DNA of 64,000 nt from Natrarchaeobaculum aegyptiacum (GCF_002156705.1 NZ_CP019893.1:2790001-2854000); one strand, 5' to 3'. Shown: positions 1 through 9,097, counted from the stretch's first letter. Program-made: numbers and translations. The notes: a model not told the origin generated them from the letters alone.

Positions 1-171
1 ACGCTCTGTAGGGTAGTTTTCCCAGTAGAACAGGTTGCAGGGAGAGACTACCACCGGAGTTTCGAGGTGAGTATACCCGAGTGACCGCAGCGACCGAGGG
101 TTGGAACGTCGAATCCTCGATTCGAGAACCGTGCCAGATCATACAAGGTAATCCTGGCTCTAGCAAATAGT
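1..171. other. Upstream intergenic stretch
   Basis: I see no convincing gene in these first bases. They may contain the tail of something to the left of the window and must hold the promoter for the NosL-like gene that follows. Confidence 0.4.
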
Positions 172-831
172 ATGGCACCACGCCGTGATCAAGTGGATAG
201 ACGGTGGTTACTGGGAACGATCGGAACCGGCGCAACGCTCGCTGTCGCTGGCTGTCTCGACGGAAACGGTGAGGAGGTCGCGGAACCGGACGACCCTGAG
301 CCGGAACCTGACGACGACGGTGGCGACCCGGAGGCCGGGGACGACGTGGAAGAACTTTCCCTCGACGAGCCAGCCGACTTCCCGACGGACGATGACGAGG
401 GCGAGTGCGCGGTCTGTAACATGCACTCGGTGGATTACCCGGACTGGAACGCCCAGGTCGTCCACGAGGACGGCCACCGCGAGTACTTCTGTTCGAAGGG
501 CTGTCTAGTCGCGTACTACTACGCGCCGACAGCGTTCAGCGGCGAGGACGCCGACGAGGAGATCGTGGGTGTGTGGGCGACGAGTTTCGAGAGTGGCGAA
601 CTCATCGACGCCACGGAGGGATACTTCGTCTACGAACAGGACCGTGACCGCCACGACTACCCGATGCCGAGAGGAAGCCCACCCGCGTTCGAAAGCCGAG
701 AGGAGGCCATCGCCTACGTCGAGGAGTACGACGAACTCTCGGAAGATGACCTGTTTACTCTCGAGGACGTCGACGAAGAGATCGCGATGTTCTACCGGGA
801 GCCGGTGCTCGAGGACGCACTCGAGAGCTGA
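172..831 (+). CDS. nosL: NosL-like Tat-exported lipoprotein
   Basis: Predicted copper-binding lipoprotein of the NosL family, which delivers copper to nitrous oxide reductase and is anchored outside the membrane. The N-terminus has a twin-arginine motif (RRWLLGTIG) and a lipobox ending AVAGC, followed by a long acidic linker typical of haloarchaeal surface lipoproteins. The core carries the NosL-type motif CAVCNM near residue 80 and a second cysteine pattern YFCSKGC about 25 residues later, both plausible metal ligands. No nosZ, nosD, nosF or nosY is in view, so it may serve another copper enzyme, or the cluster lies to the left. The ATG directly precedes the Tat signal, which fixes the start. 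Confidence 0.75.
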   Translation: MAPRRDQVDRRWLLGTIGTGATLAVAGCLDGNGEEVAEPDDPEPEPDDDGGDPEAGDDVEELSLDEPADFPTDDDEGECAVCNMHSVDYPDWNAQVVHEDGHREYFCSKGCLVAYYYAPTAFSGEDADEEIVGVWATSFESGELIDATEGYFVYEQDRDRHDYPMPRGSPPAFESREEAIAYVEEYDELSEDDLFTLEDVDEEIAMFYREPVLEDALES

Positions 832-941
832 TACTGGCCCCTCTTTTGTGGCCGCCATCGAGACGGTCAGGACGGTGCTACCAACCTCGACCAGCCGCGT
901 TTTCGACCGGTATCGATCGACGAATACTCAACGCTGGGTGA

Positions 942-2198
942 GTGACTGCCCCGGGAACAGTGATCGACGTGACCGGGATTCTCGCGGGACTGGACTGGCT
1001 CTCGACGGTCGTCGAGACGACCGAGTTGCGCCTCCTCGTGACTGTCGGGGCTGTCGGTCTGTTGCTCGCTGCACTCCTTGGCCATCGCCGCCTGAACGCG
1101 TGGGTCGGCGGTCGAACGCGACCGGTGTACGGCGACATCGTTGCAGTAACGACGCTCGTCGGTTCGTGCATCGTCGCCTTTGCCGTCGCTGTCGGCGTCT
1201 GGGGACTGACCGAGACGATCTATAGTGTCTACGCCGACGACCTCGAGCTCGGCGAGGACGTCGTCGCCCGCGCTGTGGTCTCGTTCGTCCTCGTGATCAC
1301 CACCGTCATTTTTACGCGGCTTCTCTGGCGGCTCTTCGAGGAACTGCTGGGGTCGGCGTCGGCCGTGACCGACCACCAGCGCGAGATCACGCGCCGGATG
1401 ACTCAGGTCGTCGTCTGGTCGCTTTCGCTCGTCGTCATCCTCGGCATCTGGGTCGACGACCTCGGCGGCCTGCTGGTCGGGGCCGGCTTCCTCGGGATCG
1501 TCCTCGGGATGGCTGCCAGACAGACTCTCGGGACGATCCTCGCCGGCTTCGTCCTCATGTTCTCCCGTCCGTTCGAGATCGGCGACTGGATCGAACTCGA
1601 GGGAAACCAGGGCGTCGTCACCGACATCTCGATCGTCAACACGCGCATCCAGACGTTCGACGGCGAGTACGTCGTGATCCCCAACGACGTGATCTCCTCG
1701 AGCATGGTGACCAACCGGTCGAAACGGGGCCGACTCCGCGTCGAGATCGACGTCGGCGTCGACTACGAGACCGACCTCGAGCGTGCCTCGGAACTGGCCG
1801 AAGCCGTCGTCGCTGACCTCGAGTACGCGATCTCCGGACCGTCACCACAGGTGGTCACCAGGGCGTTCGGCGAGTCGGCGGTGATCCTCGGGGTACGATT
1901 CTGGATCGACAACCCGAGCGCGAGACGCCGCTGGGAGGCCCGGACGGCAGCGATCAACGCGATCAAACGCGAGTTCGAAGCGGCCGGAATCACGATCCCG
2001 TTCCCCCAGCAGGAACTCTCGAGTCGAGACGGGACGGGTGTCTCACTGGCTGGCGGCGATACCGCTACTGATAGGGGCCCCGGGGACCAACGGTACGACG
2101 ATTCGCGGGGGCGACGAGTCAATCGACGCGAGGAGGTCGGCTCCGACTCCAGTTTCGAGTCCGAGTACGGTCCGTCGCCATCGACCGACGACTCGTAA
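942..2198 (+). CDS. mscS: MscS-type mechanosensitive ion channel
   Basis: Small-conductance mechanosensitive channel that opens under membrane tension to release solutes during osmotic downshock. It has about four hydrophobic segments in the first 150 residues, then the Gly/Ala-rich pore helix and MscS core (LLVGAGFLGIVLGMAARQTL near residues 180-200, then FSRPFEIGDWIEL), followed by the soluble beta and alpha-beta domains. The last 50 residues are a disordered acidic and serine-rich tail. The start taken is a GTG giving a 418-residue protein; a GTG seven codons in is an alternative. It stands alone between nosL and the methyltransferase gene. Confidence 0.85.
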   Translation: MTAPGTVIDVTGILAGLDWLSTVVETTELRLLVTVGAVGLLLAALLGHRRLNAWVGGRTRPVYGDIVAVTTLVGSCIVAFAVAVGVWGLTETIYSVYADDLELGEDVVARAVVSFVLVITTVIFTRLLWRLFEELLGSASAVTDHQREITRRMTQVVVWSLSLVVILGIWVDDLGGLLVGAGFLGIVLGMAARQTLGTILAGFVLMFSRPFEIGDWIELEGNQGVVTDISIVNTRIQTFDGEYVVIPNDVISSSMVTNRSKRGRLRVEIDVGVDYETDLERASELAEAVVADLEYAISGPSPQVVTRAFGESAVILGVRFWIDNPSARRRWEARTAAINAIKREFEAAGITIPFPQQELSSRDGTGVSLAGGDTATDRGPGDQRYDDSRGRRVNRREEVGSDSSFESEYGPSPSTDDS

Positions 2199-2244
2199 CC
2201 TCGCCCTCGCCACCCGATATACGCGCGCTACGCAGACTACCACG

Positions 2245-2823
2245 ATGAAACTCAGTGACCGACGCGACATCGAGACCGACGTCTACCAGCCAGCCGAAGA
2301 CTCGCGATTGCTCGCCGACGCCGTCTGCGACCGTCTCGAGGCCGACACGGACGACCTCGTCCTCGAGGTCGGCACCGGGTCCGGGTACGTCGCAGGGAGA
2401 ATCGCCGACGAGACCCCGGCGCGCGTGATCGCCTCGGACTTGAATCCACACGCCGTCCGACAGGCGCGAGGCGACGGCGTCGAGACGGTCCGGGCCGATC
2501 TCGTTTCGCCGTTCGCCGACGACGCCTTCGCCGCCGTCGCGTTCAATCCGCCGTACCTGCCGACCGATCCCGAAAACGAGTGGGACGACTGGATGGAACG
2601 CGCTCTCTCGGGTGGTGAAGACGGCCGAGCAGTCATCGACCCGTTTCTCGAGGCCGTTCCACGGGTGCTCGCTCCGGACGGAGCCGTCTACCTGCTCGTG
2701 AGCAGCCTCACCGGGGTCGACGAGGTGGTCGAACGCGCGGGCGAAGCTGGGTTCAGCGCTGGCGCGGTCGCCGACCACTCGTTCCCGTTCGAGACGCTGA
2801 CCGTCCTCGAGCTATTCCGGTAA
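2245..2823 (+). CDS. HemK/PrmC-type N5-glutamine methyltransferase
   Basis: SAM-dependent methyltransferase of the archaeal HemK2 (Mtq2-like) group, which methylates the glutamine of the GGQ motif in release factor aRF1. Motif I (EVGTGSGYVA, residues 41-50) binds SAM and NPPY (residues 101-104) is the catalytic signature of N5-glutamine or N6-adenine methyltransferases. The length, 192 residues, fits archaeal HemK2, which lacks the bacterial N-terminal substrate domain. The ATG used matches the family N-terminus (MKLSDRRDIETDVYQPAEDS); the reading frame is open farther upstream but that part does not look coding. Confidence 0.85.
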   Translation: MKLSDRRDIETDVYQPAEDSRLLADAVCDRLEADTDDLVLEVGTGSGYVAGRIADETPARVIASDLNPHAVRQARGDGVETVRADLVSPFADDAFAAVAFNPPYLPTDPENEWDDWMERALSGGEDGRAVIDPFLEAVPRVLAPDGAVYLLVSSLTGVDEVVERAGEAGFSAGAVADHSFPFETLTVLELFR

Positions 2824-2962
2824 GCGACCGTTCGGCGGTAGTGTCCGGGTTTTGCCCGAGTGCGGGAAACGAATTCGGCGAGGACGCCACGTCGTTCCGG
2901 TCTGCCACACAGTTGCATGGGTAGGGAACAGGGGGTAATCCATCTGTGGCGACCCTCCACGT

Positions 2963-3499
2963 ATGAAATTGGCACACGTCACACTCCTCGAGGACTTCGG
3001 GAACCGTTCCGTGTTGATCCACGGCGTCATGGTGGTCGCGTTCGTGAATGCGGTCATGGCGGGACTGTTCATCAGCGGCCAGCTGGGAATCGTCTCGTTC
3101 GTCGCATTGCTCAACTTCACCGCTGGTCTGTGGGTGGCACACACGATCCACTCGCTTGGCAACTCGATCAGCGACGACGGATACACCGGCGTGATCAACG
3201 AACTGTTCGCCACCGACGCTCTTTCCGGCGATGGGATCGACACTGGCCGGTTCGGGCGATTGCTCACGCTCGTCGCAGCGGTGACTGCAATCTCGTTGCT
3301 TACCTCCGCACAGGTGCTCACCGGATCGATCTTCTCCGTTGCAGTCGTAGCCATCGGTGCAATCGCGGTGGTGACGGCAATCGTCGGATTCCTCATCGCT
3401 CTCGGAAGCAGCTACGACGACGCCGAACGACGGCGAGTTGCGAGCGTCGATCCGTACGACCCGGGTGACGACGATCCGGACGTGGCGACCGAGACCTGA
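2963..3499 (+). CDS. Hypothetical four-helix membrane protein
   Basis: I do not recognise the family. The 178-residue protein has hydrophobic segments near residues 18-40, 42-62, 92-112 and 118-142, separated by a short soluble loop (TIHSLGNSISDDGY). A hydrophilic acidic tail of about 35 residues ends the protein. It is probably an integral membrane protein with little exposed mass. It follows the methyltransferase by about 140 bases and could have its own promoter. Confidence 0.6.
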   Translation: MKLAHVTLLEDFGNRSVLIHGVMVVAFVNAVMAGLFISGQLGIVSFVALLNFTAGLWVAHTIHSLGNSISDDGYTGVINELFATDALSGDGIDTGRFGRLLTLVAAVTAISLLTSAQVLTGSIFSVAVVAIGAIAVVTAIVGFLIALGSSYDDAERRRVASVDPYDPGDDDPDVATET

Positions 3500-3560
3500 A
3501 CGCGAGTCGAGACTCGAGTTCGGCTCCCGGTCGTCGGCTACTGAACGCTCAGGTGTCGAG

Positions 3561-3646
3561 CTATAGTAGCCACTGCACGTCAGTGCACACCTGCTCGCCA
3601 GACGAATCGGTGATCAGTGTGTGAATCGGTGCAGTTGTTACTATAG
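3561..3646. repeat. Palindromic intergenic element, family P86, copy 1
   Basis: An 86-bp element bounded by CTATAGTA at the left and its complement TACTATAG at the right. The arms match imperfectly over about 20 bases (CTATAGTA, then an ACTGCAC core). A second copy lies at 58595-58678 in the opposite orientation and matches along its whole length. The form suggests a MITE-like element. I see no clear target duplication. Confidence 0.75.
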
Positions 3647-3711
3647 CCACGTGTGATCGTGAGAGGTGGGCGTCGAGTGGTGCGTTCGAAACGGTTGTCG
3701 GGGCGATTTGC

Positions 3712-4131
3712 TCACTGTTCACCTGATTCGTCGGCCGCCTCAGCCTCGTCGCGCGAGAGGCGGGTTCGGATCGCGAGCACGACGAGCACCGCTCCGATGA
3801 TGCGCACTGCGGTAACGAACCCGTCGCGCCACTCGACAGTCTCTGGGTCTTCGTAGGCAAGTTCAGTGCCGAAGGCGAGGTACTGCCGGGGAAAGGCGGC
3901 GACGATCGCACCGACGGCACCCACCAGCGTCATCAACCCCGAGTAGGGCCGTCCGCCGACGAGACTCACCAGTGCGTACCCGACGCCCTCCGCTCGCATC
4001 GCGGGGACGATCCACGGTTTCGCCGACGCCTCCTCGGGCTCTTCGAGCGCGACGGACTCGAAGGCCTCGAGGATCGGTTCGGGAGCCAGTGCGATCGCCA
4101 GTCCGAGTGGACCGAAGAGGAGTCGTGACAT
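3712..4131 (-). CDS. Hypothetical membrane protein
   Basis: A 139-residue protein of unknown function. It has a hydrophobic N-terminus (LLFGPLGLAIALAPEPILEAF), a central membrane segment (GLMTLVGAVGAIVAAF) and a third (FVTAVRIIGAVLVVLAI), then an acidic tail. It resembles small haloarchaeal conserved membrane proteins, but I cannot assign a role. It stands alone, opposite in strand to both neighbours. Confidence 0.6.
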   Translation of the reverse strand: MSRLLFGPLGLAIALAPEPILEAFESVALEEPEEASAKPWIVPAMRAEGVGYALVSLVGGRPYSGLMTLVGAVGAIVAAFPRQYLAFGTELAYEDPETVEWRDGFVTAVRIIGAVLVVLAIRTRLSRDEAEAADESGEQ

Positions 4132-4294
4132 ACGTCAACGTATCAGCTCGAGTGACCTAACGGTGTCGCAAATTCTCACACGTTCGTGAACAGTTTTCAC
4201 TCACCGCTGGCAGTCGATCCACGACGGTCGTAATCGACTGCCGGTAGCGCATTGCCGGTCCGTGCGAATTACTCTCGGGCATTTCACGGGATGG

Positions 4295-4304
4295 AAAATA
4301 TTAA
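4295..4304 (+). promoter_or_regulatory. TATA element of the metE operon
   Basis: AAAATATTAA lies 29-38 bases before the ATG at 4333, the spacing of a leaderless haloarchaeal transcript. This supports 4333 as the start rather than the earlier in-frame ATG. Confidence 0.6.
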
Positions 4305-4332
4305 GCGTCGGTATAGCCTAGCCGGGCGTACG

Positions 4333-5334
4333 ATGACTGAGTACGTTTCGACCACACCCGGGTGTTTCCCGCTCCCGGACTGGGCGAAAGACGACCTCTC
4401 GGACCTCAAGGGCCACCAGAAACACGACCTCATCAGCGGCGACGAGGGCGAGGAGATCACGGGCGTCTACGACGAGGCGCGCGCCGAAGTGATCGACTCC
4501 CAGCTCGAGGCTGGCCTCGACCGCGTCGTCGAGGGACAGCTCCGCTGGGACGACATGATCGCGCACCCGCTCGCGGTCCACGACGCCGTCGAGACTCGCG
4601 GGATCGTCCGCTACTACGACAACAACAACTTCTACCGCGAGCCCGTCGTTCAGGGCGACCTCGAGGCCTCCGGCGACGTCGCAGGCGAACTCGAGTCGGC
4701 AGCCGAGCAGGTCGAGGCGGGACTGCAGGCCGTCCTCCCCGGTCCGTACTCGCTGGCCGACCTCGCGACCGACGAACACTACGGTGACGAGGCGGAGTTC
4801 CTCGCGGCCATCGCCGACTTCCTCGCGGGCGAGGTCGAGGCGTTCCCCGGTGTCGAGACGCTGTTCCTGCTCGAGCCGTCGCTCGTCGAGTCGTCGCCGG
4901 AAGACGGCCTCGACGAACGCGCGAGCGAGGCTATCGACGCTGTCGCGAGCGCGACCGACGCTGACGTGGTCGTCCAGCCCTACTGGGGCGCACTCGAGGA
5001 GAAGGTGTACGCCCATCTGCTCGACGCCGACGTCGACGCCGTCGGCTTCGACTTCGTCGCCGAACAGGACCAGAACCTGTACAACGCACAGGAGTACGGC
5101 GCTCCCGACCAGATTTCACTCGGGCTCGCCGACGGCCAGAACACGCTGGTCGAGGACCCCGAGGCGATCCGGGACCGCGTCGACTGGGTGACAGAGAAGC
5201 TCCCCGCCGCGGAGTTCGAGACCGTCTACCTGACGACGAACACGGAGACGTTCTACCTGCCCTACGCCAAACACGAGGAGAAACTCGCCGCCCTTGCAGA
5301 GGCCGCGGAACTCGCAGAGGTGAAAGTCGCATGA
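4333..5334 (+). CDS. MetE-like protein lacking zinc ligands
   Basis: Homologue of the cobalamin-independent methionine synthase barrel (333 residues), first gene of a two-gene operon. Compared with its downstream partner, the zinc positions are lost. Where the partner has the His-x-Cys pair in LHVCYGD, this protein has VQPYWGA, and where the partner has Cys in SPDCGV this one has TNTETF. It therefore cannot activate homocysteine the usual way. Bacterial MetE consists of two barrels, of which the N-terminal one is a zinc-free duplicate; this gene looks like a separate-gene counterpart of that barrel. The inferred role is folate binding or complex formation with the next product. Its last four bases overlap the next start (ATGA). 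Confidence 0.7.
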   Translation: MTEYVSTTPGCFPLPDWAKDDLSDLKGHQKHDLISGDEGEEITGVYDEARAEVIDSQLEAGLDRVVEGQLRWDDMIAHPLAVHDAVETRGIVRYYDNNNFYREPVVQGDLEASGDVAGELESAAEQVEAGLQAVLPGPYSLADLATDEHYGDEAEFLAAIADFLAGEVEAFPGVETLFLLEPSLVESSPEDGLDERASEAIDAVASATDADVVVQPYWGALEEKVYAHLLDADVDAVGFDFVAEQDQNLYNAQEYGAPDQISLGLADGQNTLVEDPEAIRDRVDWVTEKLPAAEFETVYLTTNTETFYLPYAKHEEKLAALAEAAELAEVKVA

Positions 5335-6404
5335 GCGAAAACGAGAACCGAGACCAGTTCCGACCCGAGGACCACGAGAACGACAACTTCATCCTGACGA
5401 CCGTCGTCGGGAGCTACCCCAAGCCCAAGTGGCTGAACCGCGCGAAGGAACTCTACGAAGACCCCGACCACGGCTTCGACGAGGACGACTATCAAGAAGC
5501 TACAGACGACGCGTCCCGTCTGATCACGCAAGAACACGAGCGTGCAGGACTGGACGTCGTCGTCGACGGCGAGATGCGCCGGAACGAGATGGTCGAGTTC
5601 TTCGCCCACCGCATCGAGGGCTACGAGTTCAACGGCCCCGTCAAGGTCTGGGGACACAACTACTTCGACAAGCCCTCCGTAGTGTCGGAAGTCGAGTACG
5701 ACGAGAACTGGCTCGTCGACGAGTACGAATTCACCGCCGCGGCGACCGACCGTCCCGTCAAGGTCCCGATCACCGGCCCCTACACGCTCGCCAGCTGGTC
5801 GTTCAACGAGGCCTACGAGGACGACGCGGAACTCGCCTACGCGCTCGCCGACCTCGTCAACGAAGAGATCGAGAAACTCGTCGACGCTGGCGCCCGCTAC
5901 ATCCAGATCGACGAACCCGCGCTCGCGACCACGCCCGACGACCACGCCATCGTCGGCGAGTGTCTCGAGCACATCGTCGACGACATCCCCGAAGACGTCC
6001 GCATCGGCCTGCACGTCTGTTACGGCGATTACTCCCGCATCTACCCCGAAATACTGGAGTTCCCCGTCGACGAGTTCGACCTCGAACTCGCCAACGGCGA
6101 CTACGATCAGCTCGACGTGTTCAAAGACCCCGAGTTCACCGCGGACCTCGCGCTCGGCGTCACCGACGTCCACGTCGCCGAGGTCGAATCGGTCGAACAG
6201 ATCGAGCGCAACATCCAGAAGGGTCTCGAGGTCGTCCCGCCAGAACAACTCGTTGTCTCCCCTGACTGCGGCGTGAAGCTGCTTCCGCGTGAGGTCGCCT
6301 ACGGCAAGATGGCGAACATGGTCGAGGCCGCCCGCAACGTCGAGGCGAAACTCGACGCCGGCGAGATCGACGTCGAGCGCGCGAGCGCGCCCGCCGACGA
6401 CTGA
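5331..6404 (+). CDS. metE: Methionine synthase, cobalamin-independent (MetE core)
   Basis: Catalytic barrel of vitamin-B12-independent methionine synthase, which transfers a methyl group from a methylated pterin to homocysteine. The family zinc site is visible: His228 and Cys230 (LHVCYGD), a likely Glu at 252 (LELANG) and Cys313 (SPDCGV). The N-terminal motif TTVVGSYPKPKW is typical of archaeal MetE core proteins. Length is 357 residues, about half of bacterial MetE. It overlaps the upstream zinc-less paralogue by four bases, so the two are translationally coupled and probably act together. The methyl donor in archaea may differ from the bacterial triglutamate folate. Confidence 0.85.
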   Translation: MSENENRDQFRPEDHENDNFILTTVVGSYPKPKWLNRAKELYEDPDHGFDEDDYQEATDDASRLITQEHERAGLDVVVDGEMRRNEMVEFFAHRIEGYEFNGPVKVWGHNYFDKPSVVSEVEYDENWLVDEYEFTAAATDRPVKVPITGPYTLASWSFNEAYEDDAELAYALADLVNEEIEKLVDAGARYIQIDEPALATTPDDHAIVGECLEHIVDDIPEDVRIGLHVCYGDYSRIYPEILEFPVDEFDLELANGDYDQLDVFKDPEFTADLALGVTDVHVAEVESVEQIERNIQKGLEVVPPEQLVVSPDCGVKLLPREVAYGKMANMVEAARNVEAKLDAGEIDVERASAPADD

Positions 6405-6501
6405 TACCGACGCCGTTTCTATCTCGTTTTCGAACTGCGCCACCCCAACGCGGGCACCGCCAGCGCCAACGACTAACTGCGTCCCCGTGGACCGTCCGTC
6501 C

Positions 6502-7638
6502 ATGACACTCGAGGTGGGCGTACTCGGCTATCGGTTCATGGGACGAGCGCACGCGAACGCCTTCGCGCGGCTCCCGATGTTCTTCCCGGACGTACCCGAG
6601 GTCGAACCCTCGGTGCTGATCGGCCGGGACGAGACGGCACTCGAGGAGGCGGCGGATCGATTCGGATTCCAGTCGACGGCGACCGACTGGCAGTCGGTGA
6701 TCGACGAGGTCGACGTCTTCTACAACCTCGGGCCGAACCACCTCCACGCCGACCCCTCGATCGCCGCCCTCGAGGCCGGCACACCCGTCTTCTGTGAAAA
6801 ACCGCTCGCGCCGACGCTCGAGGCGGCCGAGGAGATGGCCGAGGCGGCGGAGGCGGCCGCCGACGACGTGCCCGCTGGCTGTGCCTTCAACTACCGGTTC
6901 GTGCCGGCGATCCAGTACGCGAAGGCGCTGCTCGAGGCCGGCGAACTGGGGGAGATCCACCACGTTCGCGGCCGGTACCTCCAGGACTGGCTCGTCGATC
7001 CCGAAGCCCCGTGGTCGTGGCGCACCGATGCGAAACTGGCCGGCTCGGGGGCGCTCGGCGACCTCGGTTCGCACACGGTCGACCTCTGCCGATACCTCGT
7101 CGGCTCGCCGGACCTCGCCGGTGAGATCGACCGCGTCAGTGGTCATCTGCAGACGTTCGTCGAGGAACGACCAGTCGAAAACGGAAACGGCGACGATCCC
7201 GAAACCCGCACTGTCACCGTCGACGACGCCTATTCGGCCCAGCTCGAGTTTGCAAACGGCGCGATGGGAACCGTCGAAGCCTCCCGCTTCGCGACTGGGC
7301 ACAAGAACGATCACACGATCGAGGTCCACGGCTCGGCGGGTAGTCTGCGCTTCTCCCTCGAGCGGCTGAACGAACTCGAGGTGCTCCGTGATGGGGGCCG
7401 GGGCTACGAGACGGTGCTCGTCACCGACGAGGACGATCCCTACGTCGACCACTGGTGGCCACCGGGGCACGTGCTGGGCTGGGAACACACCTTCGTCCAC
7501 GAAAACTACGAGTTCCTCCGGGCCGTCGCTGACGGCGACTCGTTCCACCCGAACTTCGGAGACGGGCTCGCGGCCCAGCGGGTGCTCGCGGCGATCGAGG
7601 AGAGCGACGAGCGCGGCGAGTGGGTGTCGGTCGACTGA
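6502..7638 (+). CDS. Gfo/Idh/MocA family oxidoreductase
   Basis: NAD(P)-dependent sugar or cyclitol dehydrogenase of the Gfo/Idh/MocA family, 378 residues. The N-terminal Rossmann fold begins GVLGYRFMGRAHANAF, the family EKP signature appears as CEKPLAPTLE near residue 97, and the C-terminal half is the alpha-beta substrate domain, with a Gly-Asp-x-Gly-Ser-His motif (GDLGSH). The substrate cannot be read from sequence. It begins about 100 bases after metE and could be co-transcribed or separate. Confidence 0.85.
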   Translation: MTLEVGVLGYRFMGRAHANAFARLPMFFPDVPEVEPSVLIGRDETALEEAADRFGFQSTATDWQSVIDEVDVFYNLGPNHLHADPSIAALEAGTPVFCEKPLAPTLEAAEEMAEAAEAAADDVPAGCAFNYRFVPAIQYAKALLEAGELGEIHHVRGRYLQDWLVDPEAPWSWRTDAKLAGSGALGDLGSHTVDLCRYLVGSPDLAGEIDRVSGHLQTFVEERPVENGNGDDPETRTVTVDDAYSAQLEFANGAMGTVEASRFATGHKNDHTIEVHGSAGSLRFSLERLNELEVLRDGGRGYETVLVTDEDDPYVDHWWPPGHVLGWEHTFVHENYEFLRAVADGDSFHPNFGDGLAAQRVLAAIEESDERGEWVSVD

Positions 7639-7649
7639 CCCGGATCCCC

Positions 7650-7922
7650 TCAGTTCGGTCCCGAGTCCGGTTTCGACTCCGACTCGACCCTCGTGAGGGT
7701 GTGTATTTCGTCGTATCGAAACCCCCTCCCGTCGGCTCCTTCACCGTCAAGTTCGAGGTGACCCGGTTCGACCGCGGTGACCTCGGCCGTCAGCTCGGGG
7801 TCGTCGGAACCAGTCCGCTCGAGTTCCGTCACTCGTACCAGATCGCCGACCTCGACGTGTTCTCGGACGAGTCGAGACGCCTGCTGCTGGTCGGCATCTG
7901 TCGGAATCGTCAGTTCGGTCAT
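7650..7922 (-). CDS. Hypothetical acidic protein
   Basis: A 90-residue acidic protein without a recognised domain. The predicted secondary pattern is helix then several strands (VEVGDLVRVTELER, LTAEVTAVEPGHLELDGE), resembling a small beta-barrel, but this is only an impression. The start is the ATG before TELTIPTDAD, since the upstream extension is arginine-rich and does not look coding. It converges with the oxidoreductase gene. Confidence 0.55.
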   Translation of the reverse strand: MTELTIPTDADQQQASRLVREHVEVGDLVRVTELERTGSDDPELTAEVTAVEPGHLELDGEGADGRGFRYDEIHTLTRVESESKPDSGPN

Positions 7923-8189
7923 CGTCCGAAGTGAGAACAGCGACCGGGGTAAGCGGTCACGCGTCAGGTGACGGGTGCTTTTCACTGGCTCGCCGGCCGC
8001 GATAGTCGACGGCGCTTTGCCAGCCGGCGGCGCGAACGACGACGCGGGCACATCGAACGAACGCTCGCTCGAGCGCTCTCAGCCGGGACGGGGTTCCACA
8101 AGCGGTTCGAACGGCCGGCTGTACCGACGTCTCGGTCAAACTGTGCGACGGTTCGTGGTTAGGCCGTCACCGGCCGACGGCAGCCCGTC

Positions 8190-8462
8190 TCACTCGAGTT
8201 CCTCGACGTCGACCGTCCCGTCCGCGTCGACGGTGACCTGCAGGTCGTCGTAGACGAACGTGACGGATCCGGACCGGGGGCCGCGCCGGGTCGGGGCGAA
8301 GAGCGTTTCGAGAGCGTCGGTGTCGATCACGTCGTGGAGGGGTGGCTCGAGGGCGACTGGATCCACATTTTTGTGGGTGGCGACGGCCTCGACGACGGTC
8401 GCCGTGACCGATTTCGGCGGTGCGTCGGGGTCCGTCGGGGAGGACCGTGTCATGGTGTCCAT
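8190..8462 (-). CDS. HalOD1 output-domain protein
   Basis: Small stand-alone protein matching the haloarchaeal HalOD1 domain, usually found as an output module of signalling proteins. Family features seen are the start (SVTATVVEAVA), the DPVALEPPLHDVIDTDALE segment and the closing strand pair (VTFVYDDLQVTVDADG). Ninety residues is a normal length. Function is unknown; signalling or regulatory partner is inferred from domain company elsewhere. It precedes the Lrp gene's 3' end on the same strand. Confidence 0.7.
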   Translation of the reverse strand: MDTMTRSSPTDPDAPPKSVTATVVEAVATHKNVDPVALEPPLHDVIDTDALETLFAPTRRGPRSGSVTFVYDDLQVTVDADGTVDVEELE

Positions 8463-8575
8463 CTACCGGTCGTAGCGAGGGAAGACGCATAAACGACCGG
8501 GAACGTTCAGTTGCGAAACACCAGATAATAACTCTCTACGTGGCTGGCGTCCAGCAGGTCAGGCGGCGAGTCACG

Positions 8576-9061
8576 TCACGGGTCGTCGCCCGAGCCGGTG
8601 GCGGTATTCCTGTCGAAGTGCTCGCACGGACTCGAGAACTCCCGCCTGAGCATGCGCGACCGCTCGATCTCGAGTCCGAACGAGTCGAGTCGACCGGTGG
8701 CCGTCTCGAGGCCCCTGACCGTCGTACAGACCAGTTCGACGTGGAGGTTCTGAGTCCCCGTCAGCAGTTCGCGGACGGTCACGACGCCGTCGACTTCGAT
8801 GGCTTTCTCGGCGAGTGCCTGTCGGTCTGCGATCGGTGCGGTACAGACGAGCAGCACGTGGTGGGGAACGCCCGCGCGCTCGTAGTCGATCTGTGGCTGG
8901 TAGTCCTCGAGTATGCCGTCGTCCCGGAGCCGCTGTAACCGGTTGCTCACGGTGCTCGAGGAGACGCCGATCCGGTCGGCAAGGTCCTCGTGTGTGAGGT
9001 CTGCCGGCATTTCCTTCTGGAGGACGAAGAGGAGGTGTTGATCGGTCTCGTCGAGGTGCAT
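8576..9061 (-). CDS. Lrp/AsnC family transcriptional regulator
   Basis: DNA-binding regulator of the Lrp/AsnC type, 161 residues. An N-terminal winged helix-turn-helix (LTHEDLADRIGVSSSTVSNR) is followed by a C-terminal RAM-like ligand and oligomerisation domain (VVTVRELLTGTQNLHVELVC). The closing 30 residues (LRREFSSPCEHFDRNTATG) are an acidic or polar extension. A strong AT-rich promoter with a partly palindromic box lies just upstream, consistent with autoregulation. The effector is unknown. Confidence 0.85.
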   Translation of the reverse strand: MHLDETDQHLLFVLQKEMPADLTHEDLADRIGVSSSTVSNRLQRLRDDGILEDYQPQIDYERAGVPHHVLLVCTAPIADRQALAEKAIEVDGVVTVRELLTGTQNLHVELVCTTVRGLETATGRLDSFGLEIERSRMLRREFSSPCEHFDRNTATGSGDDP

Positions 9062-9097
9062 GGATACCTGTCTGTGTTCGGGAAGTTGATTCTCCCC

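Noticed and set aside
5262-7548. Long minus-strand frames over metE and the Gfo/Idh gene
   Set aside because: Valine and glycine-rich mirror products with no motifs, opposite two clear genes.
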